From: Bacillus sp. SJS
GTDB taxonomy: Bacteria > Bacillota > Bacilli > Bacillales > Bacillaceae
Reading direction: 5' to 3'
DNA: 64,000 nt
Assembly: GCF_000732485.2 (NCBI RefSeq)
Contig: NZ_JAQV02000022.1
Coordinates: 1-64,000 of the forward strand
Shown here: one piece after another, positions 7,719 through 16,348 of the stretch
Layout of the letters: each line of letters starts with the position of its first letter
How positions within the stretch are numbered: the stretch's first letter is position 1
Notes under the pieces: generated by a model
The model's database searches: none
What the model was told of the DNA's origin: nothing
What the model saw: only the letters and a program-made list of their open reading frames with translations
Translations under genes and position numbers: made by a program

Positions 7719-7748
7719 TAGGATGTGCAAACAAGCTTCAGAACATTT
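7719..7748 (-). promoter_or_regulatory. candidate forespore sigma-G promoter of pdaA
   Basis: On the minus strand AAATG (-35-like, 7744-7748) is 18 bases from CATCCTA (7719-7725), which matches the sigma-G -10 consensus CATNMTA; the -35 has one mismatch. Forespore expression is established for pdaA in B. subtilis. Confidence 0.5.
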
Positions 7749-7843
7749 ACATAAAAAAACATAAATGTTGTCCTTTCTTCTGCATAAAATGAAGGAGAAA
7801 AGGAAAAAACGAAGATGGAGCAAAATTAAAAGCGAGGTGCAGC

Positions 7844-8143
7844 ATGGTGAATCTTCATTTTGACCTTCCGATTCCTTTACTTGCGGCATGCGGAATTACT
7901 GGTTTCCTTCTGATGATGGCAGGATATCGTCTGTATTCCAAACGGCATGAAACAGAATGGACAAACGCAATTCCTGTTTCCTACATTGGTCTATATTTAG
8001 CTCTCATCCCAATCCTTGACGCCGCCTCTATTGTCAAAAGGACATCAACCTTCTGGGATCTCACTCAAGTTGTGCTCCTCAGTGCAGCCGTCATGTGGCT
8101 ATCGTTTTTAAAACCAAAAGAAAGAACCGGCAAGGATGCTTAA
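7844..8143 (+). CDS. small membrane protein of unknown function
   Basis: A 99-residue protein with GCGAGGTG as ribosome binding site. Three hydrophobic segments (about 10-28, 43-62 and 70-88) are joined by polar loops, with a basic C-terminus KPKERTGKDA. It is divergent from pdaA across a gap of about 150 bp. No family is recognised; a bacillus-specific membrane protein is the most I can say. Confidence 0.6.
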   Translation: MVNLHFDLPIPLLAACGITGFLLMMAGYRLYSKRHETEWTNAIPVSYIGLYLALIPILDAASIVKRTSTFWDLTQVVLLSAAVMWLSFLKPKERTGKDA

Positions 8144-8166
8144 GCGGCATGCTTGCTTTTTTTATA
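8131..8166 (+). terminator. terminator
   Basis: CAAGGATGC pairs with GCATGCTTG with one mismatch, followed by seven or more T. It overlaps the 3' end of the convergent GNAT gene. Confidence 0.6.
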
Positions 8167-8812
8167 TTTTAGCGAGCAAATCAGTCAAAATCGCTTGATC
8201 CACTCCGTTGGCAAGGCTATATTTGTCACGGTACATCGCCTGGACGTATTCAGCTATCCGTTCTCTGGAGGGCAAGGATTGCTGCTGATTTTTCACGAAC
8301 AAGCTTAGCGGGACTGGAATCTGCCCTTCAAAAAGGGGCGGCTGTACATAATGAACGCCTTCCGCTTCCCTGTATCCATGCCTGTTAAAAAACCGGAACC
8401 TTTTCACACAATCCGCTTTCTCTTCTTCTGTATGAACCAGCTCCGGTTTCTCCGTCTCCAAAATAATTGCATCTATGGAATCATGTCCCGCTGAACGTGC
8501 ATCCTCTTCAAGCCATTCCTCCAGTTTAAGCAAGGTTCGGCCACCTATTCCCCGGCTTCGGACAAGCGGATTCGCAAGAAGGTAGACAATGAACCCGGCA
8601 TTCACTTCTTTTAAATAATGCCCGGTGGCAAAAGAAAGGATCTCCTCTCCCTCCATCCCAACCAGAAACCGGTACGCGCCGGTGCGCATACTATTTTGAA
8701 ACACATCATGAGGCTCCCGTATCTCAATCGGAAATGCCTGATCATACATCGCCATCGCTTGCTTGAAGCCCTCTTGATTACGCAGCGTGATTTCCTTCCA
8801 AGTAATCGTCAT
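8162..8812 (-). CDS. GNAT-family acetyltransferase
   Basis: The ATG at 8812 follows AGAGGTG at good spacing; the frame is open to 8935 without a better start. The 216-residue protein has the GNAT core: FLVGMEGEEILSFATGHYL, then ANPLVRSRGIGGRTLLKLEEWL as acetyl-CoA loop, then a late RFRFFNRHGYREAEG motif. The long C-terminal part (about 165-216) is unusual for the smallest GNATs and may shape the acceptor site. Substrate unknown. Confidence 0.82.
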   Translation of the reverse strand: MTITWKEITLRNQEGFKQAMAMYDQAFPIEIREPHDVFQNSMRTGAYRFLVGMEGEEILSFATGHYLKEVNAGFIVYLLANPLVRSRGIGGRTLLKLEEWLEEDARSAGHDSIDAIILETEKPELVHTEEEKADCVKRFRFFNRHGYREAEGVHYVQPPLFEGQIPVPLSLFVKNQQQSLPSRERIAEYVQAMYRDKYSLANGVDQAILTDLLAKI

Positions 8813-8835
8813 TTGTTTCACCTCTATGTAAATTG

Positions 8836-8862
8836 AAAAAAGGCCCGATTTCAGGCCTTTTC
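8836..8862. terminator. terminator after the 28-aa ORF
   Basis: AAAAGGCC and GGCCTTTT flank an eight-base loop; A-run and T-run on both sides make it active in either direction. On the minus strand it directly follows the small ORF at 8874-8960. Confidence 0.8.
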
Positions 8863-8873
8863 CTGCCAAAACT

Positions 8874-8960
8874 TTATTCTTCTTCAGACAGCTTTCCTGC
8901 AGAAAACGCAGTGGCAATGGCGCCGACAAGTTCACCGATTACTATCAAAATCGCTTCCAT
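8874..8960 (-). CDS. 28-aa hydrophobic micropeptide
   Basis: ATG at 8960 is preceded by GAAAGGGG at about nine bases. The product is MEAILIVIGELVGAIATAFS followed by AGKLSEEE: one hydrophobic helix with an acidic residue at each end. A strong terminator follows eleven bases after the stop, so this is a compact unit of its own. Good Shine-Dalgarno plus terminator support real translation, but 28 codons could occur by chance. It is too short to assign to a family. Confidence 0.5.
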   Translation of the reverse strand: MEAILIVIGELVGAIATAFSAGKLSEEE

Positions 8961-9010
8961 TGTGACAGCCCCTTTCGGTTATATTTTACCACATTATAGG
9001 ATTGCCCCTC

Positions 9011-9607
9011 TCACTTATCAATTAGCACCAAGTCCGCATTCTTTTCAGGTTTTTCCGTTTTCACATAATAATCTTCTGCCGGCCAGTATCTATTCTGGAA
9101 CTTCTCCCATAGCGTCTGGGTATGGACACTTTCCCTCATGAACCGCTTGTCTCTCGGGCAGTCCAGGTACACCATCAAATCAAAGTACTCCCTCCATTCG
9201 CTGCGCTGAAGGAAGACTCCTTCAATGATGATGACGCATGCTTCAGAAAGGTTGACCATCTGATTTGTAATGGTATCCGTTTCGCTCTCGTAAAAGGGGA
9301 GGGTGATTTCAGTCCCGCATCTTAACTGACTGAAAAAGGATTCCTGCAGCCCCTTTACATCCCATTGAAGTCCATAATATTCGAACCATTCTTCCTCGCC
9401 TGTATTATACCGCTTATTTCTTTTTTCAATATAGTCATCGATGTGGAAGACTTGAACTGCAGTTTGTTGCTCCAGGACGGTTTTTAGTTTTTTCACCAGT
9501 GTTGTTTTGCCTGAACGGCTTAACCCGTCTATTCCTAAGATGAACCGTTCACTTTGTAAGGGGTGTGGAATTCGGGTTAATACTACTGTTAGCCGGTCAT
9601 CGATCAT
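9011..9607 (-). CDS. P-loop kinase, uridine-kinase-like
   Basis: A 198-residue protein with Walker A GIDGLSRSGKTT at about 25-36, FHIDDYI after the second strand, and IIIEGVFL as Walker-B-like strand: the layout of uridine kinase and related nucleoside or small-molecule kinases. The substrate is open. It overlaps the upstream GNAT gene by 11 bases and so is probably translated with it. It is the last gene of the run pentapeptide protein - GNAT - kinase. Confidence 0.85.
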   Translation of the reverse strand: MIDDRLTVVLTRIPHPLQSERFILGIDGLSRSGKTTLVKKLKTVLEQQTAVQVFHIDDYIEKRNKRYNTGEEEWFEYYGLQWDVKGLQESFFSQLRCGTEITLPFYESETDTITNQMVNLSEACVIIIEGVFLQRSEWREYFDLMVYLDCPRDKRFMRESVHTQTLWEKFQNRYWPAEDYYVKTEKPEKNADLVLIDK

Positions 9608-10136
9608 AATGTCTTCTTAAAAGCCCGTAATAGGCAACATTTTCATACACTCCGTCTTTCATCATATCCTCTTTGAACGTTCCTTCATGCTGAAAACCGA
9701 GCTTTTGCATAATCCGGATGGATGGCGTATTTTTTGTCATGACACCGGCCCAGATTTTATTCAAATTAAACTGGTTAAATGCGTACTTCACTAACTTACC
9801 GGCCGCTTCCGTACAATAGCTGTTCCCCCAGTGCATGACCCCAAACCAGTATCCCAGTTCTGCTTTTCTGTCGTCCTGATTGATTCTCAGCGTCATGGTC
9901 CCGAGCAGTTCATCCGTCGATTTTAAGGCAACAGCAAATGTATAGCTGCCGAGAGTCCTTGCTTTTTCCTCATGCCTGCTGATCCAGGAAGAGGCGAGGC
10001 CATTTGGATAGGGGTGAGGAATGGCAGCTGTCGTCTCGGCAACTTTAGCATCTCCTGCCAGCTCTTCTACCCGCTCTGCATCCTCCTGCCTGTAGGGGCG
10101 AAGGATTAATCTTTCGGTTTCCATTGAAGGGATCAT
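9597..10136 (-). CDS. GNAT-family acetyltransferase (RimJ/RimL-like)
   Basis: A 179-residue protein with the start METERLILRPYRQEDAERV typical of RimJ/RimL-type acetyltransferases, LGYWFG in the core, and the C-terminal NTPSIRIMQKLGFQHEGT motif. The real start may be the second Met, codon 5. It lies three bases downstream of the pentapeptide-repeat gene and overlaps the kinase gene by 11 bases, so all three form a likely operon. The acceptor is unknown. Confidence 0.88.
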   Translation of the reverse strand: MIPSMETERLILRPYRQEDAERVEELAGDAKVAETTAAIPHPYPNGLASSWISRHEEKARTLGSYTFAVALKSTDELLGTMTLRINQDDRKAELGYWFGVMHWGNSYCTEAAGKLVKYAFNQFNLNKIWAGVMTKNTPSIRIMQKLGFQHEGTFKEDMMKDGVYENVAYYGLLRRHYDR

Positions 10137-10139
10137 CTG

Positions 10140-10970
10140 TTAACCACCTATTCTTTTATTATTTTCAATCCAGTGATCAGGCTTTTTCAACCCATCCGGC
10201 AGCTTCGTCTCCCGGTCTCCCCTTGCCGAGTTCACCTGTACCTGTGTAAGAAAAATACTCCCTCTCAAATCCGCCCCGCTCAAATCGGCATCCCGCAAGT
10301 CGGCTCCAATCATGTCCGCCAGTCTCATGTCGGCGTTCCGGAGATCGGCAGCAATGAGCAGGGCCCCTCTTAAGCTGGCCCCCATGAGGTTGGCTCCCTT
10401 TAACTTCGCCCCGATATAATCGAGTTTCTTCGCTTTTTTAGGAGCTGTGTTTTTCCGGACAAGTTCACTTGTGCGTATAAGGAGTTCATTTACGATGAAC
10501 CGGTGCGCGGGCACATTGAGGCTGATGATGGATTCGGGATTGAGTCCGGTGAGAGCTTCCGTCTGTTCGAGAGCCGCCTGAAGATCCTTAAAGATTGGCT
10601 CGGTTTCTTTTCGGTTGAGGGCTTCATGCAGATACGCTAGCATTTCATGCAGCTGCTGCATGATCGGAAACACTTCAAACATTTCCTTCGCCGTATCCGG
10701 GTGATTGCGCCAGTCTTTTCCGGCGTAGGTAACTTGAGAGACTTTTTGGCCGGCCCCGAAGCATTCGTAAACGGTACAGCCCTTGAACCCTTTTTCTCTT
10801 AAGGCCTGATGGATTCCGCAGCGGTAATCAGGCTGCAGGTTACGGCATGGGGTTCCGCTTTCCTTATCGATTGGAAAATCAGCTGACTTCGCATAGGGCA
10901 ATGCCACACAGCATAGGCCGAAGCAATTTTCGCAGTCTGCCTGCAGCTGAAATGGTGGTTTCGCTGACAC
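10140..10970 (-). CDS. pentapeptide-repeat protein with N-terminal Cys cluster
   Basis: The GTG at 10970 is preferred since AAGGAAG precedes it at eight bases; an in-frame ATG exists at 11033. The 276-residue product begins with a Cys cluster (CENCFGLCC, then CRNL, CGIH and CTVYECFG), which looks metal-binding. It continues with a helical middle and ends with about eleven pentapeptide repeats of the A(D/N)LxxA type (about residues 180-240) forming a right-handed beta helix. Function is unknown; pentapeptide proteins include DNA mimics that protect gyrase, but that is not shown here. Confidence 0.85.
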   Translation of the reverse strand: MSAKPPFQLQADCENCFGLCCVALPYAKSADFPIDKESGTPCRNLQPDYRCGIHQALREKGFKGCTVYECFGAGQKVSQVTYAGKDWRNHPDTAKEMFEVFPIMQQLHEMLAYLHEALNRKETEPIFKDLQAALEQTEALTGLNPESIISLNVPAHRFIVNELLIRTSELVRKNTAPKKAKKLDYIGAKLKGANLMGASLRGALLIAADLRNADMRLADMIGADLRDADLSGADLRGSIFLTQVQVNSARGDRETKLPDGLKKPDHWIENNKRIGG

Positions 10971-11072
10971 GTTTTTCGCTTCCTTTCTTGTATAAAAGGC
11001 AAGAATGCGTCTGCATCCTTGCCTTTGGTTCATGATATGAGATGGGTGGTCTATGTCGAATTCTGCGAAAAA

Positions 11073-11190
11073 TCGATATATCGTGATTTTCGGTGATATA
11101 TTGAAATTTTCGTCGATATTCTGAAAAAATCGTCGATATAATAAAAATTTCGTCGATATCTCAAAATTTTCGTTGATATCCTGCTCGATA
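11073..11190. repeat. degenerate 20-bp tandem array
   Basis: CGTCGATAT or a close variant begins at 11091, 11111, 11131, 11151 and 11171, exactly 20 bp apart, separated by A/T runs. A further weaker unit precedes them. It lies between the fumarase stop and the pentapeptide gene start. One of five arrays in this window built on 20-21 bp units (or a multiple). Confidence 0.8.
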
Positions 11191-11230
11191 ACCGTATTTC
11201 GGAATACAGACAGACCCGACAGACCCAGTT

Positions 11231-12766
11231 TTATTTAAAAACCGGCTCCTTAAACTGCGCCAATCGCTCAAGCGAGCTCTGTTCTACATCTTTATGAAGG
11301 CTGTTTCCGTGGGAATCCATTGTAACAACGGCTTTGAAGTCCTGTACCTTCAGATGCCACATTGCTTCCGGGATTCCGAATTGCATGAGGTCGACGCCTT
11401 CGACTGATTTGATGCAGTCTGCGTAATACTGGGCTGCGCCGCCGATGGCGTTCAGGTAGACGCCACCGTGCTCTTCAAGTGCCTTCAGCGTTTTGGCGCC
11501 CATACCGCCTTTTCCGATGACGGCGCGGATGCCGAAGCGTTTCATAATGTCACCCTGGTAAGGCTCTTCGCGAATACTTGTTGTCGGACCCGCTGCCTTC
11601 ACGTGCCATTGCTCGTTTTCATCCTTCAGCATGACCGGTCCGCAGTGATAGATGATTTGGCCGTTCAAATCGATTGGCGCATCGTTTTCAGACAGGTACT
11701 TGTGAATCGCGTCACGGCCTGTGTACATCATGCCGGTGATTTTCACGACGTCCCCCACTTTAAGGGAACGGATTTTTTCTTCCGTAATTGGTGCTTCTAG
11801 TATAATTTCTTCAGCCGGAATGATTTCTTCAGCAGCGGCTGCTACCTCTTTGGCAAAATTGATTTCTTCGCCATCCTGGTACAGCCATTCCTGAACCTCG
11901 CCGGTCTCAGGATTGATTTTCATGCCAAGGCGTCTGAAGGCCCAGCAGTTGTATGCAACGGAAACGAAGAAGCTCGCCGGAATGCGGTTGATGGCGCCGG
12001 CCTTGCACCCAAGCAGCGTCGTTTCGCCGCCGAAGCCCATCGTGCCGATCCCAAGCTTGTTGGCGTTTTCCAGTACATACTCTTCCAGCTCGCGGAGTTC
12101 CGGAATCGGATTGACGTCCTCATTGCTCCGGAACAGCTGCTCCTTCGCAAGCTCATACCCGCTCGTCCGGTCGCCTCCGATGCCGACGCCGATAAATCCG
12201 GCACTGCAGCCCTGGCCTTGAGCCTGGTAAACCGAGTGCATCACACACTTGCGGATTCCGTCCAGGTCGCGTCCCGCACGTCCTAGCCCGTCCAGCTCGC
12301 AAGGCAGGCTGTACTGAATGTTTTTGTTCTCACAGCCGCCGCCTTTCAGGATGAGGCGCGCGTCAATGTAATCATTCTCCCACTGCTCGAACTTGATGAC
12401 CGGTGTCCCGTCGCCAAGGTTGTCGCCGGTATTGCCGCCTGTCAAAGAGTCAACAGAGTTCGGACGGAGCTTCCCCGTCTTCGTCGCCTCGGCAATCGCC
12501 CGCTTGATGGCTTCCTTCATTTTGATCTGGTTCGCGCCAACCGGCACCTTCAATTTAAAGGTTGGAAGGCCTGTATCCTGGCAGATCGGTGATACATTTT
12601 CGTCCGCCATCGCGATATTATCGGTAATGGTGTCGAGCGACATCGCGGCGCGCGTCCCTGCGTTTTCACCTAATTTTGCTTTTTGTATCGCTCTTCTTAC
12701 ATCCCTCGGAAGGCGTGTGGATGTTTCCACAATCAGCTCAACTATGCTCTCATAAAATTTCTCCAA
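11231..12766 (-). CDS. fumA: class I fumarate hydratase (iron-sulfur)
   Basis: A 511-residue protein read from TTG at 12766, after AAGGGGAGA; no other start precedes the conserved N-terminus EKFYESIVELIVETSTRLP. Motifs expected for the [4Fe-4S] class are present: ICQDTGLP, GGGCENKN, GCSAGFIGVGIGGDR and IYHCGPVM, with Cys residues that can ligate the cluster. It hydrates fumarate to malate in the TCA cycle. The N- and C-terminal parts correspond to the alpha and beta halves fused in one chain. It stands alone. Confidence 0.95.
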   Translation of the reverse strand: MEKFYESIVELIVETSTRLPRDVRRAIQKAKLGENAGTRAAMSLDTITDNIAMADENVSPICQDTGLPTFKLKVPVGANQIKMKEAIKRAIAEATKTGKLRPNSVDSLTGGNTGDNLGDGTPVIKFEQWENDYIDARLILKGGGCENKNIQYSLPCELDGLGRAGRDLDGIRKCVMHSVYQAQGQGCSAGFIGVGIGGDRTSGYELAKEQLFRSNEDVNPIPELRELEEYVLENANKLGIGTMGFGGETTLLGCKAGAINRIPASFFVSVAYNCWAFRRLGMKINPETGEVQEWLYQDGEEINFAKEVAAAAEEIIPAEEIILEAPITEEKIRSLKVGDVVKITGMMYTGRDAIHKYLSENDAPIDLNGQIIYHCGPVMLKDENEQWHVKAAGPTTSIREEPYQGDIMKRFGIRAVIGKGGMGAKTLKALEEHGGVYLNAIGGAAQYYADCIKSVEGVDLMQFGIPEAMWHLKVQDFKAVVTMDSHGNSLHKDVEQSSLERLAQFKEPVFK

Positions 12767-12852
12767 CCGTACTCTCCCCTTTGTGCTTATGTATGGTAAT
12801 CTCTAAATTTATTATACTCCTTCATTTTTGGAATTGTAAGGGGATACATGAT

Positions 12853-13050
12853 TCATAGTCTTTCCCGCTTCATATGCTGATCAAGTTCCGCTCTTGTTTT
12901 CAGGACATAGTCAGGATCGGCATCCAGAAGCTTTAAATCAATTGATAAAATATACTCCTGAAACCGGTCATTAAAGCCATTTACAGCGGAACTATATTCC
13001 CATTCAAACCATTTAAGGATGTCCAGCAATCCATCCAGTAAATCCAGCAT
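12853..13050 (-). CDS. small hypothetical protein, 65 aa
   Basis: ATG follows GAAGGATGAG. The product is acidic and helical (MLDLLDGLLDILKWFEWEY...), with no Cys or membrane segment. It starts 15 bases after the stop of the metallo-beta-lactamase-fold gene and probably shares its transcript. Family not recognised. Confidence 0.6.
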   Translation of the reverse strand: MLDLLDGLLDILKWFEWEYSSAVNGFNDRFQEYILSIDLKLLDADPDYVLKTRAELDQHMKRERL

Positions 13051-13065
13051 TTCTCATCCTTCTTT

Positions 13066-13929
13066 CTATTGATGATCCGTATGAACGATGAGGGTGTCGT
13101 AGGCAAATTCCACATTCAATCCCTCTGCCGCCAGTAATTTTTCAACCTCTTTCAGGTCGTCATGGCTCAACCCGCTGATTTCTTCTATATGGGTCAGCAT
13201 CGTTTTTTTAGCCCCAAGTGCTTTAATGATTCCGATGGTTTCTGTAAAGGTACATTCTTCTTTTAATAGAGGATGATCGGCTGCAATCAGTCTTTCTCCT
13301 GTCAGAGGATGCGTTTCGAAAATGCCCGCCGGCAGGATGGCAAGGTCCGCACCCATTACCTCTGGACCCGGTTTCCAGTTATTTGTTTCATCCATGGCGA
13401 TGACGACTTTTTGCTCGGAATTCTCGAGTAAAAAGGCATACACATAGTCTTCCGCCAGCCGGAACGGTGTAATGATCGTGTCCTTCACCCACACGGAATC
13501 GCCGTCTTTTAATTCACGAAGATCCACAAATCCCTGCTGTTCGAAAAAGGCAAAGTGATCCCCGCTGCCAAGGAAGCGCTGAAAATCCACGGCTACCTGC
13601 TTCGGCAAATACACCTTTGTCTTCGTGTGGCTTGGAGGATGATTTGTCCAATCGGCATTGAGCGACTCCAAAATCCGTCTCCCCATCACATGATCCGGAT
13701 GCCAATGGGAATAAAACACCCCATCAATCGATTGAATGGAGGACCGGTTAATCTGAAAATAAATATCTTCCGGCGTATCGAATAGTAGATTGAGCCCGTG
13801 TACAAAAAGGCTCGGCCCGGAACGGCTGTAAGGAACGCCAATCTCTCTTGCTTCCTCACAAACCGCGCACCGGCATAGAGGCCTCGGGATCGTCATCGCC
13901 CCGCCTGTGCCAAGGAATTCGATTTTCAT
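13066..13929 (-). CDS. MBL-fold metal-dependent hydrolase, PhnP-like
   Basis: The ATG at 13929 follows a GGGGG-containing ribosome binding site and opens the conserved MKIEFLGTGGAMTIPRP. The 287-residue product has a CRCAVC cluster (structural zinc in PhnP relatives), the metallo-beta-lactamase motif SHWHPDHVMG, a later AMDET, and LTHIEE near the C-terminus. PhnP-type enzymes are phosphodiesterases, often acting on cyclic ribose phosphates; the substrate here is unknown. It heads a two-gene unit with the 65-aa protein. Confidence 0.87.
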   Translation of the reverse strand: MKIEFLGTGGAMTIPRPLCRCAVCEEAREIGVPYSRSGPSLFVHGLNLLFDTPEDIYFQINRSSIQSIDGVFYSHWHPDHVMGRRILESLNADWTNHPPSHTKTKVYLPKQVAVDFQRFLGSGDHFAFFEQQGFVDLRELKDGDSVWVKDTIITPFRLAEDYVYAFLLENSEQKVVIAMDETNNWKPGPEVMGADLAILPAGIFETHPLTGERLIAADHPLLKEECTFTETIGIIKALGAKKTMLTHIEEISGLSHDDLKEVEKLLAAEGLNVEFAYDTLIVHTDHQ

Positions 13930-14018
13930 ATTTTTGCCCCCTGTCAATCTCACTCTTTTATTTATATATATCATACAAGAGGTGTTAATTTATAGGAAAC
14001 AAAGAGACAGGATTCACC

Positions 14019-14047
14019 AAAAAGGCTTATTCCCAATGAATAAGCCC
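14019..14047 (-). terminator. terminator of the ABC exporter operon
   Basis: GGCTTATTC (14024-14032) pairs with GAATAAGCC (14038-14046) over a five-base loop; on the minus strand TTTTT follows. Confidence 0.8.
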
Positions 14048-14048
14048 C

Positions 14049-14870
14049 TCATCCTATCTGATTCTCAAACAGCGAATTCCGATTATTAAACTTCATAATC
14101 CAGTAAAACAGAAAAACATTAAGCAGCAAAACAACAGTCGAGATCATCAGCATCAGCTCAATCCCAAGCAGGAAAAGGCCGCTTAGCTGCCCGACGAGCA
14201 TCCCGATTACGGGAAGAACAATGATTCCGCCGATATTTTGTGCTTCCTGATAGGTTTTCACTTTTGCTGAGATGATGACATTTAACAGAATCGTCATGAT
14301 CATGACAAGCGGTGAGAGACAAAGAATCAGCACAAGCCATTTACCTGATGGAAAGATCAGTTTTTCAAACAGGATGAAGCCGGTCGCATTGATGATGATG
14401 CCGCTTATGATGAAGCTGATGAGCGAAACGGCAACCGATGGAATAAAGGAAGCCAGCACTTTCCCTGCGAAAAGCTCCTTAATGGTGATTGGTGAAAATA
14501 GGAGGCTTTCCAGTGTCCGGCGCTCCTTTTCTCCGGCAAAGCTGTTGGCGGCGATGACGGAGGACGTGATGATCGGAATGAGTAAAAATAAGGACGGGTA
14601 CAGATAATTGGTGAAAATATAGAAAAATTTCTGATTCAGTTCAGGCATTGTGCCAGCTTGAAGCCCAGTTATCATTTTATCGATAAGCTGAAGCATGGCG
14701 GGGTCCATCATGCTTCCTACGTCCGCAAACAGGACGAAGCAGGACATAACGATTGGAAACACCGTGCTGAATATCAGCGGGATGACGATGAGCGTGACAA
14801 ACAGGTTTTTCGTCCGGATCAGCTGAGTGATGTCTTTTTTAAAGATTGCGGCGATGACGGTTTTATCCAT
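14049..14870 (-). CDS. ABC-2 type permease
   Basis: A 273-residue membrane protein with six hydrophobic segments and the ABC-2 permease hallmark FAGEKERRTLESLLFSP (about 122-138), where the coupling helix contacts the ATPase. The domain organisation resembles NatB of the B. subtilis NatAB sodium exporter, though shorter. It overlaps the ATPase gene by eight bases, indicating coupled translation. The substrate is unknown. Confidence 0.88.
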   Translation of the reverse strand: MDKTVIAAIFKKDITQLIRTKNLFVTLIVIPLIFSTVFPIVMSCFVLFADVGSMMDPAMLQLIDKMITGLQAGTMPELNQKFFYIFTNYLYPSLFLLIPIITSSVIAANSFAGEKERRTLESLLFSPITIKELFAGKVLASFIPSVAVSLISFIISGIIINATGFILFEKLIFPSGKWLVLILCLSPLVMIMTILLNVIISAKVKTYQEAQNIGGIIVLPVIGMLVGQLSGLFLLGIELMLMISTVVLLLNVFLFYWIMKFNNRNSLFENQIG

Positions 14871-15753
14871 GATGGGCCTCCCTTATTTTGAAGTAGATGG
14901 TTTCAACGGAGATGTTTTCTATGCTGACAGAATAAACGGAATGGGTTTTTAGGATTTCCTTTAAAAGATTGGAGATTTCCATTTTTGATTTTACGTGGAA
15001 GCGAAGGAACCCTTCTTTAACGATGTCCATTCCTTTCCTTCCCGGCCAATCCGTCTCGATCACAACCGAGAGCTCAGTTATATATTTTTCGGTAAGTTGA
15101 GATAAAGAGCCTTGTTCGGCAATCGTATGATTTTCCATAAAGGCAAAGGAATCACAGATGGTTTCCAGCTGGTGCAAAACGTGTGAGCAGATGATAATGG
15201 TCGTGCCTGTTTCTTCGTTGTATTTTTTCAGATAGGAGAGAACGAGGTTGATCCCGTCCGGATCGAGGCCGTTCGTTGGTTCGTCCAGGAACAAAATTTC
15301 CGGCTTATGGAGGAGCGCCTTCGCAAGGGCCAGTCTCTTCTTCATCCCCGTACTGTACGTTCCAGCCAGTCTATGCTGATACTCCTCCATATCAAACAGC
15401 TTCAGCAGCCGGCCGATTTCACTCTTATCCTGAACTTTATAAAGGTCAGCGAAAAACTTCAAATTATCCAGACCGCTCATCTCGTGATACAGACCGGCAT
15501 TTTCCGTCACAATACCGGAAATTTTCCTGATTTCATCGCCTTCTGCTACAGGGTCAAAACCCGCAACCCGGATCATTCCCTGATCGGGAGTGATGACCCC
15601 GTTCAGAATCCGGATCAGCGTCGTCTTCCCTGCCCCGTTCGGTCCAAGCAGACCAAGAATTTCGCCCTTTTTCACGGTGAAATCCACTCCGTTCAGCACG
15701 GACTCTTTTCCAAATGATTTTGCCGCTCCTGAAACTTCAATAATATTGGACAA
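14863..15753 (-). CDS. ABC transporter ATP-binding protein
   Basis: A 296-residue ATPase: Walker A GLLGPNGAGKTTLIR at about 35-49, signature YSTGMKKRLALAKALL, Walker B ILFLDEPTNGLDP, and the switch His in CSHVL. The C-terminal 80 residues form the extension common in exporters of the NatA/DrrA type. The partner permease follows with overlapping reading frames, and a helix-turn-helix regulator precedes it by 20 bases. Together they form a three-gene regulated exporter operon. Confidence 0.92.
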   Translation of the reverse strand: MSNIIEVSGAAKSFGKESVLNGVDFTVKKGEILGLLGPNGAGKTTLIRILNGVITPDQGMIRVAGFDPVAEGDEIRKISGIVTENAGLYHEMSGLDNLKFFADLYKVQDKSEIGRLLKLFDMEEYQHRLAGTYSTGMKKRLALAKALLHKPEILFLDEPTNGLDPDGINLVLSYLKKYNEETGTTIIICSHVLHQLETICDSFAFMENHTIAEQGSLSQLTEKYITELSVVIETDWPGRKGMDIVKEGFLRFHVKSKMEISNLLKEILKTHSVYSVSIENISVETIYFKIREAHHG

Positions 15754-15773
15754 TTTAGCCGCCTCCTCTGCTT

Positions 15774-16310
15774 TTATTTTTCCGGATCAGGAATTGTGAT
15801 CGTTGCAATATGCCTCGTTCTCCGTTCTGGTGACGGCTGTTTCTCCATGGCTTCCACCATCAGACTGGCCATTTTCTCCATCAGTTCCATAAACTCTTCA
15901 TCCGTTAAATGAACACTCGCTAGCCGGTACCCGACTCCATCCTCTATCAGATTAAATGTTTCCTGGCTTAGATAGTCTTCATACATGCCGGCCAGCTGAT
16001 TCGTAAACGCGGCGAATAAATCCAGATGTTCTTCCTTCGTAATCTTCTCAAGGTCTTCCGGTGTAGCAGCCCCGGTCTGCTTTAGCGCATAAATCTTTTC
16101 CACTGTTCCACGGATCGGATTTTCCTGAACAACTTCAATAATTTCCGCTTCTAAAAGCTTGTTGATATGCCGGTACAAGGTTGCAGGAGGAACTCCGTCA
16201 ATCCGTTCTGAAAGATGCTGAGCAGACAGCTCTCTCCCATTAATTAAAGCCTGCGCAATTTTCATTCTGACCGGATGGAGAAGGAGTTTCGCTTTGGATG
16301 TTTGATTCAT
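15774..16310 (-). CDS. winged-HTH transcriptional regulator (ArsR-like)
   Basis: ATG at 16310 lies nine bases after AGAGGTG; the upstream GTG overlaps that box. The 178-residue product opens with a winged helix-turn-helix: LLLHPVRMKIAQALI, ELSAQHLSERI, PPATLYRHINKLLEAEII. The C-terminal half is helical and may bind ligand or form dimers. As first gene of the ABC exporter operon, it is likely an autoregulator; an ATTATC/GATAAT palindrome lies in its upstream region. Confidence 0.85.
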   Translation of the reverse strand: MNQTSKAKLLLHPVRMKIAQALINGRELSAQHLSERIDGVPPATLYRHINKLLEAEIIEVVQENPIRGTVEKIYALKQTGAATPEDLEKITKEEHLDLFAAFTNQLAGMYEDYLSQETFNLIEDGVGYRLASVHLTDEEFMELMEKMASLMVEAMEKQPSPERRTRHIATITIPDPEK

Positions 16311-16330
16311 TACGGCTTTCACCTCTTATT

Positions 16331-16348
16331 ATTATCACTTTTGATAAT
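16331..16348. promoter_or_regulatory. candidate operator for the exporter regulator
   Basis: ATTATC and GATAAT are inverted around a six-base centre 21 bases before the regulator start; a further GATAATAATC copy lies at about 16361-16370. Palindrome seen, binding inferred. Confidence 0.45.
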
